Source: CAVVJA01 sp963779485 (GTDB lineage Bacteria > Actinomycetota > Actinomycetes > Mycobacteriales > Jatrophihabitantaceae). From it: a stretch of DNA of 64,000 nucleotides. The position numbers were made by a program, and so were the translations under genes. The notes beneath the pieces were generated by a model. The model was given only the letters and a program-made list of their open reading frames with translations. It made no database searches and was not told where the DNA came from. Where the stretch lies: assembly GCA_963779485.1 (NCBI GenBank), contig CAVZYJ010000005.1:310001-374000 (forward strand), read 5' to 3'. This document shows positions 43,709-53,204 of the stretch, in pieces (positions within the stretch are counted from its first letter, which is position 1; the number at the start of each line of letters is the position of its first letter).

Positions 43709-44551
43709 GTGACGGTGTCGGGTCATGGTCCCCGGGAACGGTGGCGGGCTGCGCTGTTGGCGTTCGTCGTCGCCGCAGGCTGTCCGTCCGCGTGCGGTGC
43801 GTCCTCGACGACGGTGAGCGGCACCCGGACCGCTGGTTCCGGGTCGGCGTCGTCGACCCTCTCCCCGGAGCTGGTCGCGAAGCTCAAGGAGGTGACCGCG
43901 ACCACGGCGCTGGGCGACTCGGTCCCGTACGGGACCGCGTGTGACTGCACGCCGTACCCGCAGCTGGTCGGCGCCGACGTCGCGCACGCCGGCGGTCACC
44001 GGGTCCGCATCACCAACGCCGCGGTTGCCGGAGCGGAGAGCGGTGACGTGCTCGCGCAGGTCGAGCACGACGTCCTGCTGATCGGGCGCCTCAGGCGCAG
44101 CCAGGCGGTCACGGTCGAGGTGGGCGCGAACGACGTCGCCCACTCCGCGGCGTGTGCCACCGACGTCGCCTGCTACGAGCAGCGGCTTCCCGAGATCGCG
44201 AGCAACCTGACGGCCATCGTCGCCCGGATCCACGAGCTGACGGCCGGCCGCCGGGTCGCCGTGGTGCTGCTCGACTACTGGAGTGTCTGGTTGGGGGGCC
44301 AGTACGCCGCCGAGCAGGGTCAGGCCTACGTCGACGCCGCCACCGCCGTCACCACGAGCGTGAACGACACCATCCGCGCGATCGCCCATTCGACCGGCTC
44401 GCTCTTCGTCGACCTCCGCACGGCGTTCCGCGGCCCCGACGACACCTGGGACGAGACCCACCTGCTCGCTCCCGACGGCGACCATCCGAACGCAGCCGGC
44501 CACCAGCGGATCGCGGAGACGGTCGCGCAGGACGTCATCGCGGCTCAGTAG
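43709..44551 (+). CDS. exported SGNH hydrolase
   Basis: From the GTG at 43,709 (MTVSGHGPRERW) the protein is 280 residues with a signal peptide (ALLAFVVAAGCPSACG) that has Cys but not a good lipobox. The SGNH blocks are present: ALGDSVPYG with catalytic Ser71, VEVGANDVA with Asn, and DGDHPNAAGH with Asp and His. SGNH enzymes deacylate lipids or polysaccharides. It lies downstream of the divergent acyltransferase, and the NAD kinase gene follows. Confidence 0.87.
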   Translation: MTVSGHGPRERWRAALLAFVVAAGCPSACGASSTTVSGTRTAGSGSASSTLSPELVAKLKEVTATTALGDSVPYGTACDCTPYPQLVGADVAHAGGHRVRITNAAVAGAESGDVLAQVEHDVLLIGRLRRSQAVTVEVGANDVAHSAACATDVACYEQRLPEIASNLTAIVARIHELTAGRRVAVVLLDYWSVWLGGQYAAEQGQAYVDAATAVTTSVNDTIRAIAHSTGSLFVDLRTAFRGPDDTWDETHLLAPDGDHPNAAGHQRIAETVAQDVIAAQ

Positions 44552-44612
44552 ACGACTCCTGCGTGTGCACGACGCAGCAGCTGGAACAGCCACGGGGAAG
44601 GAAGGAGCCCAC

Positions 44613-45665
44613 ATGAGCATCGAGCGCATCGGGCTGGTGACACACGGCGGCAAGGAGGCTGCGGTGAGCACCGCGGAGGACGTGCGCCGGTGGGCTGTCG
44701 ACCACGATGTCACCTGCACAGACATCGACGTCTGGGGCGGCGACGCGCGTCGCAGCCCGGCCGAGGAGGCTGAGCGTGCCGGGCACCCCGATCTGATCGT
44801 CACCGTCGGCGGCGACGGGACGTTCCTGCGCGGGTCACGGGTCGCCATCCCGCTCGGTGCGCTGATCCTCGGTGTCAACGTGGGCCGGGTGGGCTTCCTG
44901 ACCGACGTGAGCGTCGCCGATGTCTGCGCTGCGCTGGATGCGGTCCGCAGCGGTTCCTACCAGGTGGACGCCCGCATGGCCCTCACCCTCAGGGCCTCCC
45001 GCCCGCTCGAGGTGCCGGAGGGCCTGGAGAGTCTCCTGCGCTACGGGAGGGGGCCGGTGATGCCGTGCCCCCAGCTGCGCCCCAGCGACCCCGAGGACGT
45101 CGGCTGGGGTGTGCCGCTGGAGGTCTTCGGCCTCAACGACGTCGTGTTCGAGAAGCTGGCCCGGGACCGACAGGCCAGCGTCGCGGTGTACATCGACGGG
45201 CGGCTGTTCGCCTCGTACTCCGCCGATGCGCTCATCGTCGGGTCACCGACGGGTTCCACCGCCTACAGCTTCGCCGCCGGCGGCCCCATCCTCTCCCCGA
45301 TGCTGGACGCCCTGATCTTCACTCCCGTCGCGCCCCACATGATCTTCAACCGCAGCCTGGTCCTTTCCGTGCGGCAGAGTGTGGCCGTCAGGGTGCTCGA
45401 GCGTTCCGGTCAGGTCGCGCTCAGCGTGGACGGACAGCTCACCGGGGTGCTGGACCCCGGTGACTGGGTCATCGTCCATGCCGCCCCTCAGCGAGCCCGG
45501 GTGGCCAGGGTCACCCACGGCGACTTCCTCACCCAGGTGCGGACCCGGTTCGGGCTGGCCGACTCCGAAGCCGCCCTCGCCGACGGCGGCTCCCCACCGG
45601 ACTACCGGCCCCGCCCGCCACTGCCCCCCGAGCCGGCTCAGCCCCGGCCGCCCGGCGAGGCCTAG
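44613..45665 (+). CDS. nadK: NAD kinase with central insertion
   Basis: The 350-residue protein begins MSIERIGLVTHGGKEAA with a GGAAGGA ribosome binding site. It has the NAD kinase motifs VTVGGDGTFLRG (GGDGT), GVNVGRVGFLTD and GSPTGSTAYSFAAGGP. Compared with the usual 280-300 residues, an insertion lies between the two domains (PSDPEDVGWGVPLEVFGLND region and the flanking stretch), and a Pro-rich tail is present. It phosphorylates NAD to NADP. It is convergent to the peroxiredoxin. Confidence 0.93.
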   Translation: MSIERIGLVTHGGKEAAVSTAEDVRRWAVDHDVTCTDIDVWGGDARRSPAEEAERAGHPDLIVTVGGDGTFLRGSRVAIPLGALILGVNVGRVGFLTDVSVADVCAALDAVRSGSYQVDARMALTLRASRPLEVPEGLESLLRYGRGPVMPCPQLRPSDPEDVGWGVPLEVFGLNDVVFEKLARDRQASVAVYIDGRLFASYSADALIVGSPTGSTAYSFAAGGPILSPMLDALIFTPVAPHMIFNRSLVLSVRQSVAVRVLERSGQVALSVDGQLTGVLDPGDWVIVHAAPQRARVARVTHGDFLTQVRTRFGLADSEAALADGGSPPDYRPRPPLPPEPAQPRPPGEA

Positions 45666-46266
45666 ACGGACCGCGCACTGCCAGTCGGTGGCACCCGGAC
45701 CGCCTGTCCCATCCGTGGAAGTGCGAGTAGTCGCCCGCGTCCCAGGCCTCGCGGAGTCCCGGCGTGCTCAGGTCCCAGTCCGGGCGGATCTCGCTCGTCG
45801 CCGCGCGCAGGTCACGCCAGAGGTCGTCGACCGACGGGCGACCCCAGAACCAGTAGCCGTTGTAGATGCTGTGGATGACCAGTCCCGGCTTGAGCACGAG
45901 CGTGTGCGGGATCATCGGGTCGTGGTCGGGGTCGGTGTACTCCTGGATGTCGAGGTCCTTCTGGATCGTCCGCCCGGGGTCGGAGAGGAAGGTCCACTGG
46001 GCGCCGACCGACGCGCGGAACTCCTGCAGCGTGTGGTGGTCGTCGGTCGAGATCGTGACGATCTGGGTGTAGGCCACCGCGACCTTCGACTGGAACGCCG
46101 CCAGCTCGAGGTGCTGCTGGTGCTCCTTCGGGCAGTAGTGGCCGCGCGCGAGCGTGAGGATCAGCGGATCGCGGCCCTGGAGCTCGCTGAGCGTGCGGAC
46201 GGTGCCGGTGTGGTCGGGCAGCGCGTAGTCGGGGAAGACGCCGCCGGGGATGATGTCGGAACGCAT
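45529..46266 (-). CDS. peroxiredoxin-like protein (AhpC/TSA fold), 3' end uncertain
   Basis: The start is MRSDIIPGGVFPDYALPDH. The thioredoxin-fold part has ARGHYCPKEHQQH with the likely peroxidatic Cys, and TISTDDHHTLQEF, LSDPGRTIQKDL and PHTLVLKPG, as in the PrxQ-like family. The domain ends at about residue 182 (YSHFHGW). Beyond this the frame reads through basic low-complexity sequence overlapping nadK; a one-base shift near 45,710 would give a short end stopping at 45,662, next to the nadK stop. The function is peroxide removal. Confidence 0.8.
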   Translation of the reverse strand: MRSDIIPGGVFPDYALPDHTGTVRTLSELQGRDPLILTLARGHYCPKEHQQHLELAAFQSKVAVAYTQIVTISTDDHHTLQEFRASVGAQWTFLSDPGRTIQKDLDIQEYTDPDHDPMIPHTLVLKPGLVIHSIYNGYWFWGRPSVDDLWRDLRAATSEIRPDWDLSTPGLREAWDAGDYSHFHGWDRRSGCHRLAVRGPSRPRRAAGAEPARGAVAGGAGSPVGSRRRRGRLRSRPARTGSAPG

Positions 46267-46498
46267 GGGATGACCGCCTCTCACGCGGCGCCGCGGGGCC
46301 GACCTGCACGGTCCTCGCCTCGACTCCGCGACACCGACCTGGTCTGCACCAGCAAAGCAGGACGCCGGCACCCGGGTAACCCCCGGACCCGCGGGGGGTT
46401 TCGTCCGGGCGGAGCCGGGATGAAGATGGTGCCGGATGGCAGGAGGCGGCAGCCCGCAGCGACGCTGCCCCGCCCGGTTGAAGGAGCGTGGGGTCGAG

Positions 46499-47110
46499 AT
46501 GCCGTGGTTCCCGGACTTCGTCAGCGCCGTGGAGCTGGCCCGCAGGCAGACCCGCGCCGCCGGTCAGGCTGATCCGGTGGCGCAGTACCTCACCGCGCTG
46601 AGCCAGGGTGACGCCCACGCCCTGGAGACCGTGTGGCCCGGCGAGGTCGTCGTCCATGACCCCCGCGCCGGCGAGGTCCGCGGCCACCGGCAGCTGCGGC
46701 AGTTCGTCCTCCGGAACCAGGCATGGCTGGCCGAGCGCCACGCACGGATCGAGACGGTCGCCTCCACCCGTGTCGACGGGCGCGCGGTGGTCGAGCTGCT
46801 GGCCCACCTGGTCGACGACGGGCGGGAGCTGGCCTGGCCGGTGGCGGTCGTCGCCGAGTCCTCGGACACCCGGTCGGTGGTGTTCCGCACCTACTGCAGC
46901 CAGTGGCCGGTCGACGGACGGCGCCACGTCCGGCCTCCGATACTCACGCCCGGCGCCGTCCGCCCCGGCGATGTCGTCGGCCGCTACCAGGACGCGCTGG
47001 ACGCCGGTGACGCCGACGCCATCGTGGGCACCTTCGCGCCGGACGGGTACCTCCGCGAGCCGATCGGCCCGCATATAAGCAGTCCGCCGGTCAACGACGG
47101 ACGGAGGTAG
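46499..47110 (+). CDS. SnoaL/NTF2-like protein, C-terminus cut by the join
   Basis: From the ATG at 46,499 (AAGGAG ribosome binding site) the protein has two alpha+beta cone domains of the SnoaL/NTF2-like type: the first with LSQGDAHALETVWPGEVVVHDP and GHRQLRQFV, the second beginning YQDALDAGDADAIVGTFAPDGYLREPIGP. The second domain stops just there, and the last residues (HISSPPVNDGRR) do not fit the fold. The reading frame therefore runs out of segment B at about 47,073. Function unknown; such domains bind small ligands. Confidence 0.72.
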   Translation: MPWFPDFVSAVELARRQTRAAGQADPVAQYLTALSQGDAHALETVWPGEVVVHDPRAGEVRGHRQLRQFVLRNQAWLAERHARIETVASTRVDGRAVVELLAHLVDDGRELAWPVAVVAESSDTRSVVFRTYCSQWPVDGRRHVRPPILTPGAVRPGDVVGRYQDALDAGDADAIVGTFAPDGYLREPIGPHISSPPVNDGRR

Positions 47111-47114
47111 TTCA
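47070..47114. other. assembly join between segment B and segment C
   Basis: The second SnoaL-like domain is interrupted near 47,073, and within 45 bases a new gene starts with a different codon bias and lower GC. The A-rich text after 47,110 (many AAA and AAT codons) contrasts with the segment before. No N run separates them. Confidence 0.7.
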
Positions 47115-47623
47115 GTGGATCGCAAATACAGTCATCGCGGCTATCGCGATGCCGAGAATAACGAAAAAAAAGACAAAAACCGCAACGGGCATCATCAGGA
47201 TCGCCGCCCGCCATCCGGCGGACCGCGCAATGCTGATCAGTTCGGCCCGCGCACCCCGCGCATGGTCGGCACCGTCACCCGCGCTCGCTGCTCCAACTGC
47301 GGCACCGTTTTAAACTCCGGCTTCGATCCCAACGGAAAATGTCCCAAGTGCGCGTCTCGAACTCCACTGCTGTAAGCAGTGCCGCTTCTTCGACTCCGCC
47401 GCTCAGTTCGAGTGCACGCAGCCCATCCCCGAACGCATCACTCCCAAGGACGCCCGCAACAACTGCAAATTCTACGAGTTCCGCACCACCGTCGAAAAAG
47501 ACACCGCGCCCACGTCCTACGCGCAGAAGATCCGGCCGTCGCCGGCGCTGGCGGAAGCCTCCCGCCGCTCCGCCGCGCCACAACGACGCCCGCCAGGCCT
47601 TCGAAGACCTCTTCAAGAAGTAA
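47115..47623 (+). CDS. zinc-ribbon protein, two frameshifts
   Basis: From a GTG with a GGAGGT ribosome binding site, the protein has a charged head (MDRKYSHRGYRDAENNEKK), MVGTVTRARCSNCGTVL and GKCPKCA. The frame then ends, and it continues in the next frame as ELHCCKQCRFFDSAAQFECTQPIPERITPKDARNNCKFYEFR. A second break near 47,530-47,590 leads to the conserved-looking end NDARQAFEDLFKK. At least ten cysteines suggest two or three zinc sites. I recognise it as a conserved protein of Acidobacteria-like genomes with no known function. Confidence 0.78.
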
Positions 47624-47919
47624 CGATTTAGCAACACTTACCGCGAAAGTATCCCGCAGGCTGTAGCAAATCCCGTGGACTCGACTCCTATTCCTGTAGC
47701 AACCGGCCACCGTTGTGTAGGGGCGGCGCTGCTGCGCCCAAACGCCCACCAACAAGTCGTGCTTCTCGGTCGGCCTTTGCCTTCCGTGCTGCAGCGCTCG
47801 GCCATGCTCGGAAACACGAGCAACGGCCGGCCATCACATCGGAATCTAACAGATTGTGTAAAATCCTAATCAGTACTATTGAATCAAAATAGACTTACCG
47901 CTAAAGTAATTCTGTAGTC
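47624..47919. other. intergenic space with direct repeat ACTTACCGC(G/T)AAAGTA
   Basis: No gene is visible in these 296 bases. A 16-base direct repeat, ACTTACCGCGAAAGTA at 47,636 and ACTTACCGCTAAAGTA at 47,892, flanks it. CTGTAGCAA recurs three times inside. The second repeat copy lies at the start of the following HTH gene and might be its operator. Confidence 0.45.
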
Positions 47920-48405
47920 ATGCCGAAGGACTCCCATGCCTCTAGTCGACACCACTGGCTCACCGCCCAGCAAACCGCCGTCGTAATGAACACGACCAGC
48001 GCCGAAGTCTGCCGCCTCCTCAGCCTCGGCCGCCTCTCCGGCTCAAAACAAAAGCAACCCGGCCGGCCCGGCAACGGCCAGTGGCTCATCGACCCCAAGT
48101 CCATCGCCCAAGAAAAGCGCCGTGCCGCCAAGGCGCCGCGTGGCCGCGCAAAGCATCGCCGCCAGAGAAATCCCGTCTTCAAGACGCCGAAATCTCGCGC
48201 ACGAAGTAACGTCGCCGCCCACGCCATAGGAGTGGGGCACCTCGCCCGGCCTTTACGCCGCAGGCCACACCCAAAAATTACCTTCCGAATCGCCAAGCCA
48301 CAGAAAACGCAGGCCAGCCCCTCAAAAAAAAGGAACTCGCGTGCCCCTTCACGGAACAATCCGATCCAACCGCTACAACCTCAAACTACCGTGTCGTGCC
48401 CGTGA
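47920..48405 (+). CDS. small HTH (excisionase/MerR-like) DNA-binding protein
   Basis: The 161-residue product has an N-terminal helix-turn-helix (HWLTAQQTAVVMNTTSAEVCR, LLSLGRLSGSKQKQ, WLIDPKSIAQEKRRAA) like excisionase or MerR-family wing proteins, followed by a long basic tail rich in Arg, Pro and Lys. The tail may be a frameshifted read-through. A 16-base repeat copy overlaps the region just upstream. Its target is unknown. Confidence 0.62.
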   Translation: MPKDSHASSRHHWLTAQQTAVVMNTTSAEVCRLLSLGRLSGSKQKQPGRPGNGQWLIDPKSIAQEKRRAAKAPRGRAKHRRQRNPVFKTPKSRARSNVAAHAIGVGHLARPLRRRPHPKITFRIAKPQKTQASPSKKRNSRAPSRNNPIQPLQPQTTVSCP

Positions 48406-48435
48406 TCATCGTTCCGATCGTGATCCCGGTCATCG

Positions 48436-48892
48436 TTATTCTGCCCGCCGCTTCGCGAGCCCCGTTGCCGCGATAAATGCTCCCGGTGCAGGCAACGGCG
48501 CTCCATTACCAGCCGCAGCGCGCACGAGCACGACCGCTCCCACGCACGGCAACGCCACCGTCAACTTTGCGTGAATCTCCGCATCGCCGGTCGGTCGTCA
48601 GGTTCGCCACGTTGCTCGTCGCCACCACGATGTTCGCGCATACACACGCTCGCCGCGACCGCCAGTGATTACGGGCCCGGTCGTATTGTTGGCGCTCGGC
48701 AGCACCAATCCTCGCACGTCCAGGCTCGTAGTCGCCCATCATCGGTCATCACCGCGCGATGCCACGCCGCACCACCCACGGTGCGCCGCCGCTCGCCACA
48801 CCGCCGATCGTCGCTCCAGGATTCGATCCCACTACCGGTGCGAGAAACACCAGCTCATCCGCCGACGTTCCGATCGCACCCATGCCTGCCAT
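48436..48892 (-). pseudogene. unrecognised coding remnant with frameshifts
   Basis: On the minus strand a protein can be followed across frame breaks: MAGMGAIGTSADELVFLAPV and GATIGGVASGGAPWVV, then a frame change, GLVLPSANNTTGPVITGG, then NIVVATSNVANLTTD, then DAEIHAKLTVALPCVGAVV to a stop at 48,436. The strings look like a small beta-rich or phage/secreted protein. At least three frameshifts would be needed. I do not recognise a family; low-quality sequence is as likely as decay. Confidence 0.4.
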
Positions 48893-49243
48893 CACACAAA
48901 CCGCCTAACACCAATAGGCTCTCTTTTCGCATCACGTCTCTCCCCATTCTGAATTTTGCGCGTGAGATCGACGAGAATCCGCCGCGACCGGCTAAGCCGG
49001 TGACGCAAGTCTCACCCTGGCGGGTCGTGGCAAGCCTCCGTCTGGAGACCGCAGCTTGTGCCCGTTGAGCCCTCTCTTGTTGTCTGGCCGTAAGTAAAAG
49101 GAATGTACTTGTCAAGCGCAACGCCTTCGCTGCGGCCCAACTCGGCTGACATCTTCCGGATTTTATTTTTCCAAAGCGCAAACGACTGGATGACCGTGTA
49201 GCGAGGGAGGCAGTCCGCGTCGCGCCCTCCGGATTTTTCGTCG
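48893..49243. other. unassigned space with nested hairpin
   Basis: No protein is convincing here. Minus-strand text at 49,012-49,269 is open but has no family. Near 49,034-49,066 GGCAAGC and GCTTGTGCC, with CTCC and GGAG inside, can form a nested hairpin, and ACCGGCTTAGCCGGT (48,989-49,005 region) is nearly palindromic. A structured RNA or a transposon end is possible. Confidence 0.35.
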
Positions 49244-49915
49244 CTATACGCCCCAAGCACCCGCGGCAAATTCCAATGCCTCCCACACGCTCACCACGCG
49301 CAAACAAAAACAAATCGACCCGCCGACCGCGCCCGCCCACACGCGCGGCACTCCCGCTCGATACGTCGCCGCCATCACGATCGCGCCCGCCAGCGCCGCC
49401 GTCGCGTACACATCCGACGCGCAACACCGTAGGAACCTGCGCCAGCAACACATCTCGTATCGTCCCGCCGCCCACTCCGCTGATCGTTCCCAGCAGCACC
49501 GCCACCAGCGGGTGCAATCCAAACACCAGCGCCTTCCGCGTCCCCACAATCGCAAACAGCGACAATCCCGCCGCATCCAGGATTACGATCGCGCCATCCA
49601 TGTGCCGCTCGATCGGTCGGTGCAAGACAGAAAACGATCGCCGCGCCCGGCGAACGCCGTCGCCGCATATCTCCAATCCTTCAGCGAAGCCGGCGGCGTA
49701 TCTCCGATCAACACGTCGCGAATAATTCCGCCGCCCAGCGCTGTCGCAAACGCCAGCACCATCAACCCCATCAAATCGAGATTCCCGCGCACCGCCGCGA
49801 CCGCACCTTCGATCGCAAAAATCAGCGTCCCCGCAATATCCGCCGCGAAACAGCGCGTAATCCCCGTCGCTATCCTCCACACCCATCTTCCGAAATTCCC
49901 CTCAGTTGGCCTCAT
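49244..49915 (-). CDS. TRIC-type cation channel (UPF0126), frameshifted
   Basis: The minus-strand protein reads ADIAGTLIFAIEGAVAAVRG, GLMVLAFATALGGGIIRDVL and GDTPPASLKDWRYAATAFAG, then in another frame GAIVILDAAGLSLFAIVGTR and GVGGGTIRDVLLAQVPTVL, then in a third frame YATAALAGAIVMAATYRAG to a stop at 49,244. Repaired it is a seven-TM TRIC channel of about 210 residues with the two family repeats GGGxIRD. The exact start is not certain (ATG at 49,915 or later). Breaks lie near 49,620 and 49,430. Confidence 0.8.
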
Positions 49916-50075
49916 GTGGGGCGCAGCACGCCTGCGCCGCAGCTTTGAAGGGGTCAGCCATTGGCGCATCACGACCGGTTCACCAACACGCAACCATCAC
50001 GGCGGCCCGGACCGGCCGCACAGTCTCCTCCGAATCGTTACGTTCTTCACTTCATTGCTTCTTACTTCGTCCTCT

Positions 50076-51991
50076 TCAATTACCACTCGCCGCCTCCACA
50101 TCCGCCTTCACCTTCACCATCTGCACCACCGCAATCTTCCCGTCCGTCACGATCGTGTCGCCCGGTCGCATTCCCCAGCTTCTTCGGCGCCGTCGGCCGA
50201 TCGACGTTCACGTACGCCACGCCCGTCCCCACAAACAACAAATCCGTCTGCACCCACTCGCGCTCGCGGTCCACGTGCGGATCGATGCGGTGCGTCCACT
50301 TCGTTCCCGCTTTCGCTGTTCTCCGTCGCGATGTCATGCGTCGCCGCTCCCACCCACACCTGCTGCCCTTGATACGTCTTCGCCAGCTTCCACACGCGCA
50401 CGTGATGCCGCTTCGCAAACGTGTCCAGCGACTTCTGAAACATTAGATCGGGCGGCCGCCCATGCATCGTCAGCGTCGACATCGGCGCGCTTCGCATATC
50501 CCGTCTGCCGCAGCGTCGCCTGCGCCACTTTCAGCGCCGACTTCGCCGATAGATTGTCCGCCTCAAACCACCCCGCTTCGCCAAACGCCGCGATCACTTG
50601 CTTCTCGCTGCCGAGAAACATCAGGTTCGTCGGGTCCGACGGCACATTTCCGGGCGTCGCCGTCCGCATCGGCGCCGTCGGTCGCCAGCTTCGTCAACTC
50701 CGCGTCCACCGGTAGCAGCTTCCATCCCGTCCACCCCGCCTTTTCTGTTGCAGCATCGACGGCCGCACAATCTGCACCTGCACATCCGTTCCCGCCGGAA
50801 ACATGATTTCGCGCCGAATCGACAGCCCATACACCGTCGAAACGCCCTTGATCGTGTATCCCGCGATCGGATTCGCCGCACTGAACGCCACCATCGCCAG
50901 ACCCCGCCTTCTTCGAAGCGTGCGGCTGAACAATCCCCAATATTTCGTTGTTCCGCACCGTCTCCCTCGCGTTGTCCACGTCGATCACGCGCGCGTAGAG
51001 CGGCGACTTCGTCCCGTCCTTGTGCAAAATATTCGAAAAATCCAGCACCAGCCGCGGCCGCGAATATTTGTCCGGCGCCTTCGTCGCAAACAGAATCGTG
51101 CCGTTCACCTTCGTTCCCGGCGGCACCACCAGCTCGCCGTCCGGGCATGCGATGTATTCGCCCGCTTTGCACAGCGGATACGTCACCGTGCCGAGGATCG
51201 GATCGCCCGTTCGCGATCGGTCGCTGTACACCGGCGTGTCCAGCCGGATGCTCATCGTGTGTCCCGGCGAACCAGATCCGCTTTCCGCGATGCTTGAATC
51301 AGCCAGATCGGGCGTCTTGGGCAATCCTTCCTGCCCTCGATCGCTGAAAAATTGATAAATATGCCGCCAGGAATCCGCTGCTCGCCCCGTGTTCGATCAA
51401 CAGCGTTTGAATCTCAAACGTCGGCGCGTACAGCGAATAGTCCAGCGCGGTATCCTGATAAATATCTTCCTTGTTGATGTCCACGCCGCCTGCCACCAGC
51501 GCGTCCGCGATCTCCTCGTACTTGATCAGCGTCGAAGGTTTCGTGCTGTAGCTCGACCCAAACACCGTCCAGTGCAGCGCCGTCCGCCCCTGCGCGTCCG
51601 TGCCCTTGATGTCCGTTCCGCTGTCGATCATTTCTGCGCCTTCGTCAAATGCTCCAGAATTTCTTTCTCTTTCGTCAGCCGCGTCGCCTGATACAGCTCC
51701 TGGATCAGCGGCGTCGTCTGCGAGACTGGTCGAGCGTCACGGCCGCCGGCTCCAATTCACCCTCGTCCGCGTCTTCGTCCGGAATTACGCGTCGGTAATG
51801 ACCTTCGGCTTCTCGCCCTTCGGCGTCTTCGTATTCCCCGCCGTCGGCTCCTGCTCCTGCGCTGTGCCACCGGTCGCCGCTCGCCGTCCGCCCGACGAAG
51901 ACGCGAACGCGCCGCCGTTCTGCGTCACGATCACAAACGCAGCCAACACAACCGCAGAAAATAGGGAGACAACTTTTTGCCGGGAAGCCAT
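50076..51991 (-). CDS. exported ankyrin-repeat plus LssY_C protein, many frameshifts
   Basis: From MASRQKVVSLFSAVVLAAFV (signal peptide, AAAGGAT ribosome binding site) a long minus-strand gene follows in several frames. After a low-complexity linker come ankyrin repeats (GRTALHWTVFGSS, YEEIADALVAGGVDINKED, YQDTALDYSLYAPT), then a beta domain (FATKAPDKYSRPRLVLDFSN), then the LssY C-terminal domain (DPTNLMFLGSEKQVIAAFGEAGW, GRPPDLMFQKSLDTFAKRHH, VWKLAKTYQGQQVWVGAATH), and ATGDTIVTDGKIAVVQMVKV to a stop at 50,076. About five breaks lie inside. LssY_C is linked to lipid phosphatase-like membrane proteins. The combination is unusual. Confidence 0.7.
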
Positions 51992-52181
51992 ACGGTCAAT
52001 CCTTTGTGAGTTTTCTATGTGGGGTTCGACGACAAACGCAAACCGGGGCCGCGCCGACACGCAGCTGCCCGCCCAATTCCATTTCGTCGCCGAAATAATG
52101 ACAGCCCCCAGCCCAACGCGCAACCCCACCAGCTCTTGGTTGGTTTTGCAGCAAGCGGCAAAAATCAGTCCGAAGGCGATG

Positions 52182-52201
52182 TTTGTGGGTCGCGGCTTCA
52201 G
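52182..52201. repeat. 20-base dispersed repeat, copy 1
   Basis: TTTGTGGGTCGCGGCTTCAG occurs here and again at 53,247-53,266. After this copy comes AGGGGCTTCAACCCCT, a short hairpin. The element precedes the DUF72 gene by about 95 bases, and the second copy lies 43 bases after its stop. Confidence 0.7.
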
Positions 52202-52295
52202 ACACGACATAAAACCTGCCAAGAAGGGGCTTCAACCCCTAACGTATGCCGCCAACTTCACCAGCATAAATTCCCCGATGCTATACTCCGCCCAG

Positions 52296-53204
52296 ATGCC
52301 CGAACCTGCTCTCCATCTAGGCTCCTCTTCCTTCACCGCCGATGGCTGGTCGGGTCCCTTCTATCCCAAAAACTTAAAATCCGCCGACCGCCTTTCCTTC
52401 TACGCCACCCGCTTCGACACCGTTGAAATCGATTCCACCTTCTACGGCTGCCCCAGCGTAAAAACCGTCCAGAACTGGTTCGACAAAACTCCCGCCAATT
52501 TTGTCTTCTCGCTCAAAGCCCCCAACATCATCACCCACGACAAGCTCCTCGAAGATTGCCACGCCGATCTCAACGAGTTCCTCGAAACCGCATCGCTGCT
52601 GAAAGAAAAGCTCGGCCCTGTGGTTTTCCAGTTTCCATTCTTCGATCGCCTGAAATTTCCCACGCAGCAGGATTTTCTAAAGATTCTCGAGCCGTTCCTT
52701 TCAAAACTTCCCGGCGACAAGAAATTCGCCATTGAAATCCGCAACAAAAACTGGCTCGATGCTAACTTCGCCGATCTCTTGCGGCACCACAAGATCGCCT
52801 TGGTCCTGCAGGATTTATCGACGATGCCCGCTCCGCACGACCTCGAACGAAAATTCGATCCCGTCACCACCGACTGGACCTACATCCGCTGGCTCGGCGA
52901 CCGCAAATGGATCGAAGGCGTCACCGTCAAGTGGGACAAGCCCGTCATCGATCGCACGCCGCAGCTCATGCGCTGGATCGACTTCTGCTTCAAGATCCGC
53001 CACCGCGGCGTCACCATCTACGCCTACGCCAACAACCACTACTCCGGCTTCTCGCCCCACACCATCGACCAGTTCCGCACCCTTTGGCGTCGAAAAGGCC
53101 ACCCGTCCTTGCCCGAACCAGCACCCGCTCCAGCTTCGGTTCCCGCCGAGTCTCCCGAATCGCCACCTCAACCCGAGCAGCCCAATCTCTTCGACGTACG
53201 TTGA
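52296..53204 (+). CDS. DUF72 family protein (copy 1)
   Basis: The 302-residue protein starts at MPEPALHLGSSSFTADGW (an ATG at 52,278 adds six residues). It has the DUF72 TIM-barrel motifs GSSSFTADGWSGPFYP, FDTVEIDSTFYGCPSVKTVQ, PVVFQFPFFDRLKFP, KKFAIEIRNKNWLD and YIRWLGDRKW, and ends in a Pro-rich tail. The domain resembles xylose isomerase-like barrels; no function is established. It lies between two copies of a 20-base repeat and convergent to a second DUF72 gene. Confidence 0.9.
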   Translation: MPEPALHLGSSSFTADGWSGPFYPKNLKSADRLSFYATRFDTVEIDSTFYGCPSVKTVQNWFDKTPANFVFSLKAPNIITHDKLLEDCHADLNEFLETASLLKEKLGPVVFQFPFFDRLKFPTQQDFLKILEPFLSKLPGDKKFAIEIRNKNWLDANFADLLRHHKIALVLQDLSTMPAPHDLERKFDPVTTDWTYIRWLGDRKWIEGVTVKWDKPVIDRTPQLMRWIDFCFKIRHRGVTIYAYANNHYSGFSPHTIDQFRTLWRRKGHPSLPEPAPAPASVPAESPESPPQPEQPNLFDVR

